64,000 nucleotides of DNA from Ureibacillus thermosphaericus (GCF_012396605.1 NZ_JAAXPW010000015.1:1-64000); one strand, 5' to 3'. Positions 45,662 through 55,166 are shown, counted from the stretch's first letter. Numbers and translations are program-made. The notes: generated by a model from the letters alone, not told the origin.

Positions 45662-46078
45662 TTATTCACCAACCTTATCTTCCGTTTGAACCATACCTTC
45701 TACAAATCTGCGCATCCAGTTTAACAGTGCCAAAACTTCCGCAGTCACTTGCTTATATTCATACGAATTTAAATTGATTACTTTCTCTACAAATTCGCTA
45801 TAATCTTTGTTGTTGTGAAATAAATCTGGAAAAACCTCATCTTCAATCCACTTTTGCACAATACGATATACTTCTCCGTATGCTTTACCTCGTTTGTTAT
45901 TCTTTTTCGAATAACAAAATGCTAACGTTTGACCTAATCCATTTACTTGAATCATTGTAGGCATGCGTTTGACATAGGAACGAAATTCACTACTTTGAAT
46001 GTTAGGTTTTTCTACAACTTGTTTTACTTCTTTAAAAGCAAAAGCTGCACGACCATTTTCTATTTTACTTATCGTCAT
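45662..46078 (-). CDS. cmr5: Type III-B small subunit Cmr5
   Basis: 138 residues, all helical, with the conserved MIQVNGLGQTLAFCYSK segment and the AEVLALLNWMRRFVEGM C-terminal helix. Cmr5 lines the target RNA channel of the Cmr complex. It lies 12 bp after cmr4 and 2 bp before cmr6. Confidence 0.92.
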   Translation of the reverse strand: MTISKIENGRAAFAFKEVKQVVEKPNIQSSEFRSYVKRMPTMIQVNGLGQTLAFCYSKKNNKRGKAYGEVYRIVQKWIEDEVFPDLFHNNKDYSEFVEKVINLNSYEYKQVTAEVLALLNWMRRFVEGMVQTEDKVGE

Positions 46079-46090
46079 CGTTTATTCCTC

Positions 46091-46993
46091 CTAAAGCCAA
46101 ATGATCCGAAGCATTCCACGACCAAGCGTGCTGTTTCCACCAAGTTGGAACACATTTGGCAATATTTCTGGATTTTTTAAGAAGGATGTAACATCATCTG
46201 CAGTTTTTAAATCATCCAAGTCGTTAATCTTTCTTACATGACTAGCAAATAAGAAACTATAGAATATCGTCTCAGGCGGAACATTTTCTTCATTCCAAAG
46301 AGCCCCAGGTTTTACTGTACCAGTAATTGGGTCGATATTAATTCTTGTATTGACTTCAGTAGATAGTTTTACAAAATCTAAGAAATCGTTATCGTTTAAA
46401 AGAACTACCCGCTCCGCAAAGTCACTATCAAAACCTTGAAATAATTTCCCTTGTAAAGTTTCAGCTACTTGCTTCAGTTTTTCACTCTCATTTAACTCAA
46501 ACGTATACTCTTCTAACACAATTTTATTGTCTCGGATGAACAGCTTATCTGAAGAAACTGAAGGCTCTTGAGGAATCTTCAATCCTTCTAATAGATTGCT
46601 ACCATATAATTTAAGTTCATTGACAAAACGATTTAATGCATAAGGTGAAGTTACCCATGCAAAAACACCTCTTAACGATTTCACAGGGAAAAATAGAATA
46701 CGTGCATCTGCCAGTCCAATGGCACTAGCTAAGTTTTCATTTGAAGATTCTTTTGGTGATGCACCAAATACTAAACTCACTTTTTCCAGCAATTGTTGCC
46801 TATTTTCATGTAAATCCGCAATATCAGTTACCGTCATTCTTAAAGCTCCTTTTAACGTGGAGCTTTCAATTTTTGGATAACCTGTATGTGATTCCCGCTG
46901 GATTGGCAAGTCGACAATACCGACCTCGCTTCCACTTCCAGCATGAACGGAAGATAAGCTATGTAATAAAAATGGTTCTACTTTAGAAAACAT
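46091..46993 (-). CDS. cmr4: Type III-B backbone RNase Cmr4
   Basis: 300 residues. A Cas7-like backbone subunit present in several copies and the one that cuts target RNA every 6 nt. The N-terminus has the family signature HSLSSVHAGSGSEVGIVDLP, with Asp28 in the position of the catalytic aspartate, followed by PKIESSTLKGALR. The glycine-rich end STLGRGML is present. It should be cleavage-competent. It follows cmr3 by 22 bp. Confidence 0.93.
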   Translation of the reverse strand: MFSKVEPFLLHSLSSVHAGSGSEVGIVDLPIQRESHTGYPKIESSTLKGALRMTVTDIADLHENRQQLLEKVSLVFGASPKESSNENLASAIGLADARILFFPVKSLRGVFAWVTSPYALNRFVNELKLYGSNLLEGLKIPQEPSVSSDKLFIRDNKIVLEEYTFELNESEKLKQVAETLQGKLFQGFDSDFAERVVLLNDNDFLDFVKLSTEVNTRINIDPITGTVKPGALWNEENVPPETIFYSFLFASHVRKINDLDDLKTADDVTSFLKNPEILPNVFQLGGNSTLGRGMLRIIWL

Positions 46994-47015
46994 CCTTTTC
47001 TCCTCTTTCCTACCT

Positions 47016-48173
47016 TTATTTTTTTATTTTTCCAGCGCCACAAACTGCAAATCCATAGCCTTCATGGGCGTTGTAATCCGTAAATGGCTTGCCAAAAATT
47101 TCGTCAACGAAAACATCTACATCGCCTTCTTCTACTTGGACATATAAAACTGTACCTGCAGGAATTGCATTCATCCGCGGTTTTGGACGATTGTTCACGA
47201 TATCCCATCCTCCGATGACGATTGGGCGGCTAGTCGCTACAGCAAGCAATTTGCAAGTAATGTTTCGTTGACAATTAGTGTCAGCGTCTATTTTAAATAC
47301 GAGTTCATTTGTTTCCTTATTCCATTGAGATGGACGATTTCCATATTCCCAAATGGCAGGCGTCAATAAAATAATGCGTGCAACTCCTGTTTCCTTAATC
47401 TGTTCTTTCACGACTTTTATTTCTTTCTCTGAAAAATCCAGAATATTAGTTGATGTTACTTCTACATTCCATGGTCTTCCTTCTCCGCCGAATTTTGCTT
47501 TTGTTACATTTTCAAAGCTTGGACCATTTTGAATCGCCACGAGAAATCCAGCATTCTCATAATCTTTTTCAAACCGTAAAAATTCCATATTATAAAGCAT
47601 GTTTTCTTCTGCAGTTCGACGTTTTCTGTTTAAGGCAACGCCAATTTTCATCTCCGTTTTAATCCACTTGGATGCTTTCTCTGCCTCAACCTCCAACGAG
47701 TAATCAAGCAATGCACTTTTAAAAACTTCTTCGGGAATAAAGTAGTCAACAGGTCTTGACGACTTCTCCTTTTCTGTTCCAAACAATTGATAATGTGATT
47801 CATTGGAAGCTGGCGTTGAATCTTTTCGAAGCTCCAACGGTATCGCTGTTCCCATTGCTCCCTCCACATTGTCGAGCACTTGATAGTCAAGGGGCAACGG
47901 CAAAATTACTTGTTTCCCGTCATAAAGAAACACACCTTTAATGGAAAATTCCCCAACTTCTTTCGGCGACCCCATCCACTTTTTTAATTCTTCATTGCTT
48001 TCATTTTCAAATTCATTAAAATTGCTATGGTGATAAATATAAGCACTTCTTAATGCACCGTAAGCAGTGCTCAATCTTGGTGGGAAAATGCCCTTGATAA
48101 AGGAGCTGCCAAATTCAAAATCCCGATGATTTCGAAAAAAGAACGTATCAATTGGTTTTAATATAATATTCAT
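47016..48173 (-). CDS. cmr3: Type III-B Cmr3
   Basis: 385 residues. A double-RAMP subunit that holds the 5' tag of the crRNA. The N-terminus KPIDTFFFRNHRDFEFG, then IFPPRLSTAYGALRSAY, is characteristic. A late NRPKPRMNAIPAGTVLYV block and the glycine end EGYGFAVCG complete the fold. The frame is open 13 codons further upstream. I chose the ATG at 48173, which follows AAAGGATG and starts directly at the conserved sequence. It overlaps the end of cmr2 by 26 bp. Confidence 0.92.
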   Translation of the reverse strand: MNIILKPIDTFFFRNHRDFEFGSSFIKGIFPPRLSTAYGALRSAYIYHHSNFNEFENESNEELKKWMGSPKEVGEFSIKGVFLYDGKQVILPLPLDYQVLDNVEGAMGTAIPLELRKDSTPASNESHYQLFGTEKEKSSRPVDYFIPEEVFKSALLDYSLEVEAEKASKWIKTEMKIGVALNRKRRTAEENMLYNMEFLRFEKDYENAGFLVAIQNGPSFENVTKAKFGGEGRPWNVEVTSTNILDFSEKEIKVVKEQIKETGVARIILLTPAIWEYGNRPSQWNKETNELVFKIDADTNCQRNITCKLLAVATSRPIVIGGWDIVNNRPKPRMNAIPAGTVLYVQVEEGDVDVFVDEIFGKPFTDYNAHEGYGFAVCGAGKIKK

Positions 48174-49842
48174 TTTGTTGATCATCCTTTTTTTGTTTAA
48201 TAAATCTAGCAATCTCTAATAAGTGGATGAAATTTAACGTGCTTGGCGTTGCTTCATGCAACTCGATCAGTTTTTGTACGAGTAAATCAATATTCAATGA
48301 CGAATTACCGTTTTCTGATTTGGCTCTTTTCAATAATCTCGTAAATTCTACTTGGAACATTTCTTTGTTCAATAGGGGGTCATTTTCAAAAACAGTGATT
48401 TTTTTATCCCACTTAGATCCGATGAGAGGCAATAATTCTGATTGTAAAGTGTAAAGAAACGTACTTGCTAAATCTTCACCTAATGCAGTACTTAATTCAT
48501 TGATATAGTCACTGCTGTAAACTCCATTGCTCAATATCCAAGGCAATGTCACAGAACGAATTTCCCCGTTTGTATAAGTTGCAATTGTATAAGCATCTTT
48601 TTCCTGACCTGTTGTAGCATTTTTATAGGATTTTGATTTTTTCTCTAAAGTTCTCAATTCCGATAAGATATATTGCAACGGCGTTTTGACATAGGCGATA
48701 CAAATGGCGCCGGAAAGAGAAGCTCCTTTACCAATTCCCTTTTCCGGATCTGCAAAGGCTTGTCTTAATTCTTTTGCTGCATTCAATGCCTCATCCATCG
48801 GCAAAAAAGCTAGTACATCATCTCCGCCTGCATAGACCAGCTTTCCATTATACTTTTCTATAATTTTCGGAACGATTTCCATAGAGTAGACGCTTAGTCT
48901 CTCGCTTAAATTGCGATTCCTTGCTTCCGCCTGCTCATTTCCATCATGCGCAAAAAATTTTCCCATATTATCTCCATCGAACATGATGACTGCGTAATAG
49001 TTTGATGGTTTAACGATTTCTTGAATGGAAGGATATCTTCCAAAGAATCGGGAAGAACCATTTGCTTTTAATTCCCTAAAATATTGACGAGCATATCGTT
49101 TTGCTAAACAAATGGAACATAACAATTCGTTATCACTGATTCGAGGATGTTTAAATTCATGACCGCGGTGTTTCCACATTTCCCTTAATTTTTTTCGCAT
49201 CTCCCCAATGGAATACTTTCCAATATCTTGGATATCATGCAACGCCTCCCTTTCATTACAAACAGTACATACTAATCCTGATTGGTCTATCTGCTGAAAT
49301 TGCAAATCATTTTTTACTGACGCCAATCGGTTTTCTAACAATGCCCGAGCCGCATGATAATCACCATGATGATTGTCTATTTTCTCAATGGTCCAATAAA
49401 TTTCTAATAATTGATCAACTTGTTTTCTTTGAAGATTGAATAACTCTTCTTTATTCACTTCAGGAGTATTAAAGACTTTATTCACCGCATCTTCACATAG
49501 GGAGTAAAATTGTTGTTTTATGTGTTGTTCAACCTTTTTAGCAAGTTCGACGATATCATCTTCCGGTGCATCGATTTCTGCAACAAAGCGGTTTGGTAGT
49601 GATGCTACTTCGATAGTAGTGTCTAATTTTGGATTTTTCAGTTGTTCGTAGATTATGTAAGGAGAAATAAGAACAAAAGGATAATGCTTTTCTTCTGCAA
49701 ATTCATAACATTTTTTAATTGCTTCTTCTGCTAAATAGGATAAAATGTAACTCCCACTCCATAAATCTTCTACTTTCCGAGCAGCTGCAATAAAAGACTG
49801 GACGGGACCAATACTGAAAACGATTAATGTGCGATTTGTCAT
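48148..49842 (-). CDS. cmr2: Type III-B Cas10 (Cmr2), cyclic oligoadenylate synthase
   Basis: 564 residues. The large subunit of the Cmr complex. The first palm-like domain begins FSIGPVQSFI, followed by a zinc-binding module with CTVC (192-195) and CSIC (242-245). The second palm has FDGDN (288-292) and the GGDD active site at 339-342 (KLVYAGGDDVLAFLP), so it should make cyclic oligoadenylates when target RNA is bound. No N-terminal HD nuclease motif is visible, so it is probably unable to cut DNA. The start ATG overlaps the cmr1 stop (ATGA). An ATG six codons earlier is less likely. Confidence 0.93.
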   Translation of the reverse strand: MTNRTLIVFSIGPVQSFIAAARKVEDLWSGSYILSYLAEEAIKKCYEFAEEKHYPFVLISPYIIYEQLKNPKLDTTIEVASLPNRFVAEIDAPEDDIVELAKKVEQHIKQQFYSLCEDAVNKVFNTPEVNKEELFNLQRKQVDQLLEIYWTIEKIDNHHGDYHAARALLENRLASVKNDLQFQQIDQSGLVCTVCNEREALHDIQDIGKYSIGEMRKKLREMWKHRGHEFKHPRISDNELLCSICLAKRYARQYFRELKANGSSRFFGRYPSIQEIVKPSNYYAVIMFDGDNMGKFFAHDGNEQAEARNRNLSERLSVYSMEIVPKIIEKYNGKLVYAGGDDVLAFLPMDEALNAAKELRQAFADPEKGIGKGASLSGAICIAYVKTPLQYILSELRTLEKKSKSYKNATTGQEKDAYTIATYTNGEIRSVTLPWILSNGVYSSDYINELSTALGEDLASTFLYTLQSELLPLIGSKWDKKITVFENDPLLNKEMFQVEFTRLLKRAKSENGNSSLNIDLLVQKLIELHEATPSTLNFIHLLEIARFIKQKKDDQQNEYYIKTN

Positions 49843-50819
49843 ACTTTTACACCGACCCATTGTAAAAAATCATTTTTTGCTTTGATGTATGTTTCATGAT
49901 TTTGATTAATTGTGATGACTTCCGATATAATCGGATAATATTTTCCCCCAATTTCTCTCACTGTCGCGATTAGCGGGGAGGCAACGCGGATTTTTTTGTT
50001 AAATACAACATTTCCTAAATATCTTTGATTATTTTTTAAATCGATTTTATTTGCTTCGTGACCCGCATTACTAATGGCTTTTCGAGCTGCTTCTCCACTG
50101 TTAAAAGCTTTGCCAATCCATATAGAACGCAGCGTTGGACTCTGACTTAACGGAATATTCTCTTTAACTTGGAGCAAATGATGCGGAGAATTGAGTTTGG
50201 TATTAAAGTATTTCATTTTATTAATTTTTTGTAAAAGATTTTGAATCTCCGCTTTGTAATCTTCAATAGAGTGAAATTTTTTCTCTGTTTGCTGTAATGC
50301 GCCAGCTCCTCGCCGTGAACGTTGCCCGAAGCCTGCCAAGAGCAGCATCAGCTCAAAATATGCCTTGAACTCTTCAAAATGTTTCGAATCTTTTTGATAA
50401 ACCGATAAATCTATATCAAATTCTTTGTTTATAATTGCGGATACATCTTTAGAAGTATTTTTTTTATGTGGCCTTGACACTGCATTATAACCTTTATTTA
50501 CCTCATTTACCGGAATAGATATCATCACTTTAGATTTATTTGATTGATTAGCCGCATGTCCAAATAGCTTTCCTTCTTTTTGAAATAAATCCTTATAATT
50601 TTTAGTCTCATATTGCAAAATCCTCCACCAATACCGGTACACCCCTTTGATTGAAGCGGCCCGTGTTTCTGCTACGGGATTAGCACCTCTTGGTTGTTCA
50701 TTCCATCCATGCATCATTAAAGGAGTAATCGTTTTGACTCGATATCTTTTTTTCTGTATTGCACTTATTTCCAACAATTCCTCAATGTTTACTTGTTTTT
50801 GCAAGGCATTTTCACACAC
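49839..50819 (-). CDS. cmr1: Type III-B Cmr1
   Basis: 326 residues. A RAMP subunit near the 3' end of the crRNA, identified by KTITPLMMHGWN, then AASIKGVYRYWWR, and the later GQRSRRGAGAL glycine/arginine block. It is the first gene of the ten-gene operon. The start is uncertain: the GTG at 50819 lies right against AGAGG, and a TTG five codons later has better spacing from it. A possible -10 (TATAAA) lies about 30-40 bp upstream in an AT-rich stretch, with only a weak -35. Confidence 0.88.
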   Translation of the reverse strand: MCENALQKQVNIEELLEISAIQKKRYRVKTITPLMMHGWNEQPRGANPVAETRAASIKGVYRYWWRILQYETKNYKDLFQKEGKLFGHAANQSNKSKVMISIPVNEVNKGYNAVSRPHKKNTSKDVSAIINKEFDIDLSVYQKDSKHFEEFKAYFELMLLLAGFGQRSRRGAGALQQTEKKFHSIEDYKAEIQNLLQKINKMKYFNTKLNSPHHLLQVKENIPLSQSPTLRSIWIGKAFNSGEAARKAISNAGHEANKIDLKNNQRYLGNVVFNKKIRVASPLIATVREIGGKYYPIISEVITINQNHETYIKAKNDFLQWVGVKV

Positions 50820-51199
50820 CTCTCATTACAAATTAAAACTGTATTACTATTTTATAACATTTATTGTATTTTTTACAGAACTAATAAATTAACTATACTG
50901 CACTTTCTATAATTCTATATTCCTATTCAATAACAAAAATATGCCAATATAAAGAATTCTCTTACTTTGTTTGAAAAGTTTCGAGGGCAGATTAAGAGGT
51001 CAAAGTTTCATAAGAATTGAGGCGATGTGCAGAAGCTGGGTAATAGACGAAAAACTTTGAAGGTCGTTGAAGTACAAAAAAGCAAGTTCACAATAGATTT
51101 CCTTCTTCACAAGGATCCATTGGAACTCACTTCATCAATCATCCCCGTGAACAGGGCGTTCCTCCTCACATACATACAAAATCCTTGAAAATTGCGCAC
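50820..51199. other. Region between the repeat array and cmr1
   Basis: 380 bp without a recognisable gene. It has an AT-rich half next to cmr1 (promoter side) and a mixed half next to the array. It may hold older, unrecognisable repeats or spacers from the trailer end of the array; I could not align any. Confidence 0.4.
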
Positions 51200-51615
51200 T
51201 GGTGTTTCAATCCCCTAACCTCGGGGTAGTCATTGATATTTAAACTTCTTCTAGATACGCAAGGTACTCCAAATGAAGAAGAGGAAGACCAGGAAGATGA
51301 AGATGACGAGTTTCAATCCCATGATATCAGGGCAAATATTGAACTAACGAAAATTTTTTCATTCCATGATTCCAGATCCTCACTTCAAACAGGAGACAAC
51401 AAAACTGGACAGGGTGAAGGTGAGTTTCAATTCCCTAGTTCAGGACTATCTTGGTAACTAAAAAAACACGAACATATTAATTTTAGACACGAAATATTTC
51501 AATCCCCTACACCAGGATACTCAAAAACACAATGTTGGAGTAATTCTGAGCGGAAAAAAAGGAATGGGGTTTCAATCCCCTGAAATAGAAACATCAGGAC
51601 TATAAAAATAAAAAA
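51200..51615 (-). CRISPR. Short, strongly diverged CRISPR array of the Cmr system
   Basis: On the plus strand GTTTCAATCCCC-like units start at 51204, 51310, 51424, 51496 (ATTTCAA) and 51569, plus a weaker one near 51356. Read on the minus strand they are about 35 nt, begin GTT, hold a CCT...AGG hairpin and end in GGGGATTGAAAC, the usual 8-nt crRNA tag ATTGAAAC. The last three starts are 72-73 bp apart, giving spacers of about 37 nt. The other intervals are 106, 46 and 68 bp, so units have been lost or changed. The orientation matches the cas operon, and the AT-rich leader side would be near 51620-51700. Confidence 0.75.
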
Positions 51616-51703
51616 CCCTCATAATTGAAAGTTAATTATAGATTTATAAAATTGTTTTTTTATTATAACAAAATATTAGTAATACTGGAAGTTTTAATCA
51701 GTT

Positions 51704-51862
51704 TCAAATTGTATTTTCAGTCCAATCATACATAGGAATACTGTCGTTGGCTGCTTGTACAGTTATCGTTGGCCATGATGGAAGATATGGTAAAAAGTTA
51801 GAGATTACAATAAAGCCAATAATTAACCATACTCTTAATTTACTTCCGATATTTTTTTTCAA
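51704..51862 (-). CDS. Possible 52-residue secreted peptide, or truncated export-protein gene
   Basis: A TTG start lies 9 bases after GGGGGTG. The product begins MKKNIGSKLRVWLIIGF, continues hydrophobic to a VQA|A cleavage site near residue 37 and ends after about 15 more residues (ANDSIPMYDWTENTI). It starts 35 bp past the stop of the SLH gene at 51897, on the same strand. It is either a genuine short exported peptide or the 5' end of a lost surface-protein gene. The good ribosome binding site and textbook signal peptide argue that it is, or recently was, translated. No family was recognised. Confidence 0.5.
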   Translation of the reverse strand: MKKNIGSKLRVWLIIGFIVISNFLPYLPSWPTITVQAANDSIPMYDWTENTI

Positions 51863-51896
51863 TCAGTTTTCACCCCCTTTCTAAGTGAGTAATTCT

Positions 51897-53243
51897 TTAC
51901 CATAATGGATTTGCATAATCGTGTTTCTTGCATCGAATGCCATCCATTTCAAGACACTTATATTGTGGTTCTCGTACATGCATAATAAATTCCTCTTTCA
52001 ATTGGTTGACACCTATTTGGATTTCATACCCATCAATATAAATCAATTCCATATTTTCGAAGAAAACATCATTTCTATTTATTCTTGCCTCTTCCGCTTT
52101 TTCTGCAATCATCGGACTCAAAATATCAACGAATTTCTTAGGGTACGCGATTTTTAACCATGCTTGAGCTAATTGTTCCGCATCTTTTTCACGATAATCG
52201 AAATTGATTTTACCCATATCCTCCCCATGACCTATGAAATATAACATGACATTTTGTAGTCTCTTGATAGGGTTTTTATATCCTTCTCGAGTTACTTGAA
52301 TTTCATGAGCATAAGCAAATCCAGTCATTGGTTGTATCTTTAAGTCTAACGAACGTAACTCGTCTAATCCCTCTTGATAAATTTTTAAAGATTTAGGATT
52401 CAAATCAAAAGAATTCACTAGAAACGGCTTTCTTTCCGTAAATACATCTTGATTTTCTTTATAAATAGCGATTAACTGTTTTGCGATTTCATCAGAAGTA
52501 TTTAACATAATAAGATCCGAATCATCTTCAATTTTTTCATCTTCCTCAGTTGGCAGTCCGATATTATTCATGGCTCTGTACATGAAAACCGCATAATGCA
52601 TACGAGATAACGGTTCTGCTGGGCGGAACGTGCCATCTTCAAATCCAGTTGTGATGCCAGCTTTTTGAATGGCTTCTATATATGAAGCAAAAGGATGTTC
52701 CATTGGGATATCTTTAAATGTTTGTTTCGTTACCTTTGCTGGAATATCCAAATTGAAAGCAATGGCTAACGCTTTCGCCATTTCACCGCGCGTCATATTT
52801 TGAGTGGGATTAAAGAATCCTTTACTATCCACTTCAAAAATACCCGCCATTTGAAGTTCTTTAATTTGGTCATGGTAAACATGTGTTGGTGGAATATCCC
52901 GATATTGTTGATATGGTACAGTTGGTTTTAGGTCTGTTGCGCGGCTAACTAATACCGCTGCATGTTGACGGCTAATCATTTGATTCGTCTTGAATGTGCC
53001 ATCTTCATAGCCTGTAATAATGCCTTTGTTCACCATCTCATTAATAATGTCAAAATACGTATGTGTTGTCGGTACGTCTTTGAATGTTTTTACCGCCGCA
53101 ACCGTATAAACCAGTGTGCGTAATTCTTGTTGTAATGTTTCAGCATTTACTTCATTCACCATTGGATTGAAAACAGTTGGTACTGTTAAAGCCAATGCTA
53201 ATGCGGATGCTGCGATAAATGACTTTTTCTTACATAATTTCAT
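51897..53243 (-). CDS. SLH surface protein with an unassigned C-terminal domain
   Basis: 448 residues. A signal peptide ends at about residue 34 (VNA), followed by three SLH domains (about 54-230: GYEDGTFKTNQMISRQHA, FFNPTQNMTRGEMAK, GFEDGTFRPAEPLSRMHY). A glutamate-rich linker leads to about 200 residues that I do not recognise, alpha/beta in look, containing YFIGHGEDMGKINFD and two cysteines near the end (YKCLEMDGIRCKK) that might form a disulphide. AAGGGAG lies 8 bases before the chosen ATG. An ATG two codons earlier is too close to it. Confidence 0.85.
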   Translation of the reverse strand: MKLCKKKSFIAASALALALTVPTVFNPMVNEVNAETLQQELRTLVYTVAAVKTFKDVPTTHTYFDIINEMVNKGIITGYEDGTFKTNQMISRQHAAVLVSRATDLKPTVPYQQYRDIPPTHVYHDQIKELQMAGIFEVDSKGFFNPTQNMTRGEMAKALAIAFNLDIPAKVTKQTFKDIPMEHPFASYIEAIQKAGITTGFEDGTFRPAEPLSRMHYAVFMYRAMNNIGLPTEEDEKIEDDSDLIMLNTSDEIAKQLIAIYKENQDVFTERKPFLVNSFDLNPKSLKIYQEGLDELRSLDLKIQPMTGFAYAHEIQVTREGYKNPIKRLQNVMLYFIGHGEDMGKINFDYREKDAEQLAQAWLKIAYPKKFVDILSPMIAEKAEEARINRNDVFFENMELIYIDGYEIQIGVNQLKEEFIMHVREPQYKCLEMDGIRCKKHDYANPLW

Positions 53244-53436
53244 ATACATGACTCCCTTCCTAGAAACTTCTTTCTATACCTTTATTTTACCTTATATGCC
53301 GATAGTCGCAAATTTCGCTCGGTTGTTACGCTTTTAAACATGCTTCGTCAAAGGGAGTTGTGAATAAAAAACAGCTAAACAGGTTCGTTATCATGCAATA
53401 CTCAACGATTATAAATGATTGCCATTAAAATAAAAA

Positions 53437-53465
53437 AGCTTAGAGGATACCGCTTCCTCTAAGCT
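53437..53465 (-). terminator. Terminator of the PPC-SLH gene
   Basis: AGCTTAGAGGA and TCCTCTAAGCT form a perfect 11-bp stem. The minus strand continues TTTTTTATTTT. Confidence 0.85.
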
Positions 53466-53513
53466 ATCCGTTTAGAAAATAAACAGCTTACTACATCTCA
53501 TTTTCCTTTAGCA

Positions 53514-55166
53514 TTAATACTTTCCTAATCTCGGTTCAATACCTTCTCTTTTAAGGCGATGCATAAAGGTAATAGCTTGTGCTCGCGTCAAGTTGCCTGA
53601 CGGGTTAAAGTTCAAATAATCTTGTGGTTTAGAAACATTTGTACCTGTCGTAATTTTATTTTTATACATCCAATCTACTGCTTCTTCCTCTGACATATTT
53701 TGACCTGTGTAAACTTTTGCTAACATTTTCGCTACAAGACCACGACGCAATGGCTCGTTCGGCTTTTTGCTCACTTCAATTTTTTCTCTTACCGCAATTT
53801 GATAATATGTGTCATACCAGTTCCCATTCGGCGAATCCTTTGCCTCATGTGGCAACGCATATCTTAATAACATCGCTAGCCATTGAGCTTCCGTAATATT
53901 TTGATTTGGATTTAAACGATTTGTTACTGGATCCCCTTTGATGACTTTGTTTTGAATGCCCCATTCAAAAGCTGGCACCCAATATGCTCCTGCTTCATAA
54001 TCTTTAAATTTCTCTATCGAAATGTAACTATCAGCTAATCTTAAAGTATATGGAACTTTATTATTGTTCCCTTGATCATGGGATACTTTAATTGTGTAGA
54101 AACCTTGTACTAAATCTAGATTCCCTATTTTTTCAACCGATCCATTCCCATTAGCAGTATAATAATCTTTCCGCACTTTTCCTAATGAATCGGCAATTTC
54201 TACTTTAAAAGTAGTCCCGCTCAATTGAGTCATATACACATCAACATTTGTTTGCCCGTTAATATAGAGGCGATAGTAATCTACATCATGATTTGTGCTT
54301 AATACCCCTTTTGCAAACTGCCCTAAGTACATTTCATTAGCAGTGGATGGAGTATTGTTCAGTTCTGTTTCAAAATTCGCATCCGCTCTGAAATTCACAG
54401 TGAAGTTATAAGGGATATTATTTAAATCTCCCTCTTTAGTAAGGATTTTTAAATAATAAGTTCCTTCTGGTAGCCCAGTATGGATAATTGTTGTTGTACC
54501 GGAAGCATAAGAAGTTTCCCAAGTTTCTATTGGATTTCCATTGGCATTTAACAAAGACACTTCAAATTTCGTTTTAGGCGATTGAGTGATGTTCACCTTT
54601 ACCTCACTATTTGCTGCTAGCTTGAAAGAATAGAAGTCACTCGTTGGATCTGCCCAACCTGCATACGTTGTATTGAGTAAAATAGGATTTGCTTTATTTC
54701 GATCATTGTTATCTTCTTTTTCCACAAGATCTGTTGCTGTATAATTAACTCTTAATGTATATGGCGCATTTGTGCTATCGCCTTTAAAGTGTTCAACTTT
54801 TATATAATACGTTCCTTTATCTAATCCTTGGAAGAATAGCGTTTCTACTCCTTGATTTGGAGCACTTTTTGTTTCATATACTTCCAATTCTTTATTAAAT
54901 GAATTGATAAGCGTTACGCGAAATTGGGTTTTTTCAATATTTGTCATCCCTACTTCGATTTTCCCTGCTCGATTTAGGGTAATTTTATAAAAGTCTTTAT
55001 CATTTAAATTTGCGATGTTTGCATTCACAACTGCTCGGCCATTTTCAAACTTAAGTTCTTTTGCTTGGGATATAGAGTCATTTGGCTCGTTTTCTGCCGC
55101 AAAAGCTGTACTTATCGTAAATATAAGTGCAGCTACCATCGTAAAAACTTGCAATAACTTTTTCAA
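53514..55166 (-). CDS. Surface protein with three PPC-like domains and C-terminal SLH domains
   Basis: 550 residues. After a signal peptide (to about residue 23) come three repeats of about 120 residues (25-145, 150-265, 270-385). Each opens with an E-x-N-(D/N/T) motif (ENEPND, KEDNND, ETELNN) and contains DFY/DYY-K and GTYYIKV-type strands, as in bacterial pre-peptidase C-terminal (PPC) beta-sandwich domains. SLH domains follow (about 390-548) and put the wall anchor at the C-terminus. There is no enzyme domain, so it probably serves in binding or adhesion. It has its own terminator. Confidence 0.87.
   Translation of the reverse strand: MKKLLQVFTMVAALIFTISTAFAAENEPNDSISQAKELKFENGRAVVNANIANLNDKDFYKITLNRAGKIEVGMTNIEKTQFRVTLINSFNKELEVYETKSAPNQGVETLFFQGLDKGTYYIKVEHFKGDSTNAPYTLRVNYTATDLVEKEDNNDRNKANPILLNTTYAGWADPTSDFYSFKLAANSEVKVNITQSPKTKFEVSLLNANGNPIETWETSYASGTTTIIHTGLPEGTYYLKILTKEGDLNNIPYNFTVNFRADANFETELNNTPSTANEMYLGQFAKGVLSTNHDVDYYRLYINGQTNVDVYMTQLSGTTFKVEIADSLGKVRKDYYTANGNGSVEKIGNLDLVQGFYTIKVSHDQGNNNKVPYTLRLADSYISIEKFKDYEAGAYWVPAFEWGIQNKVIKGDPVTNRLNPNQNITEAQWLAMLLRYALPHEAKDSPNGNWYDTYYQIAVREKIEVSKKPNEPLRRGLVAKMLAKVYTGQNMSEEEAVDWMYKNKITTGTNVSKPQDYLNFNPSGNLTRAQAITFMHRLKREGIEPRLGKY

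Noticed and set aside
51233-51457. 74-codon ORF within the CRISPR array
   Set aside because: It reads across repeat units and spacers and has no ribosome binding site.
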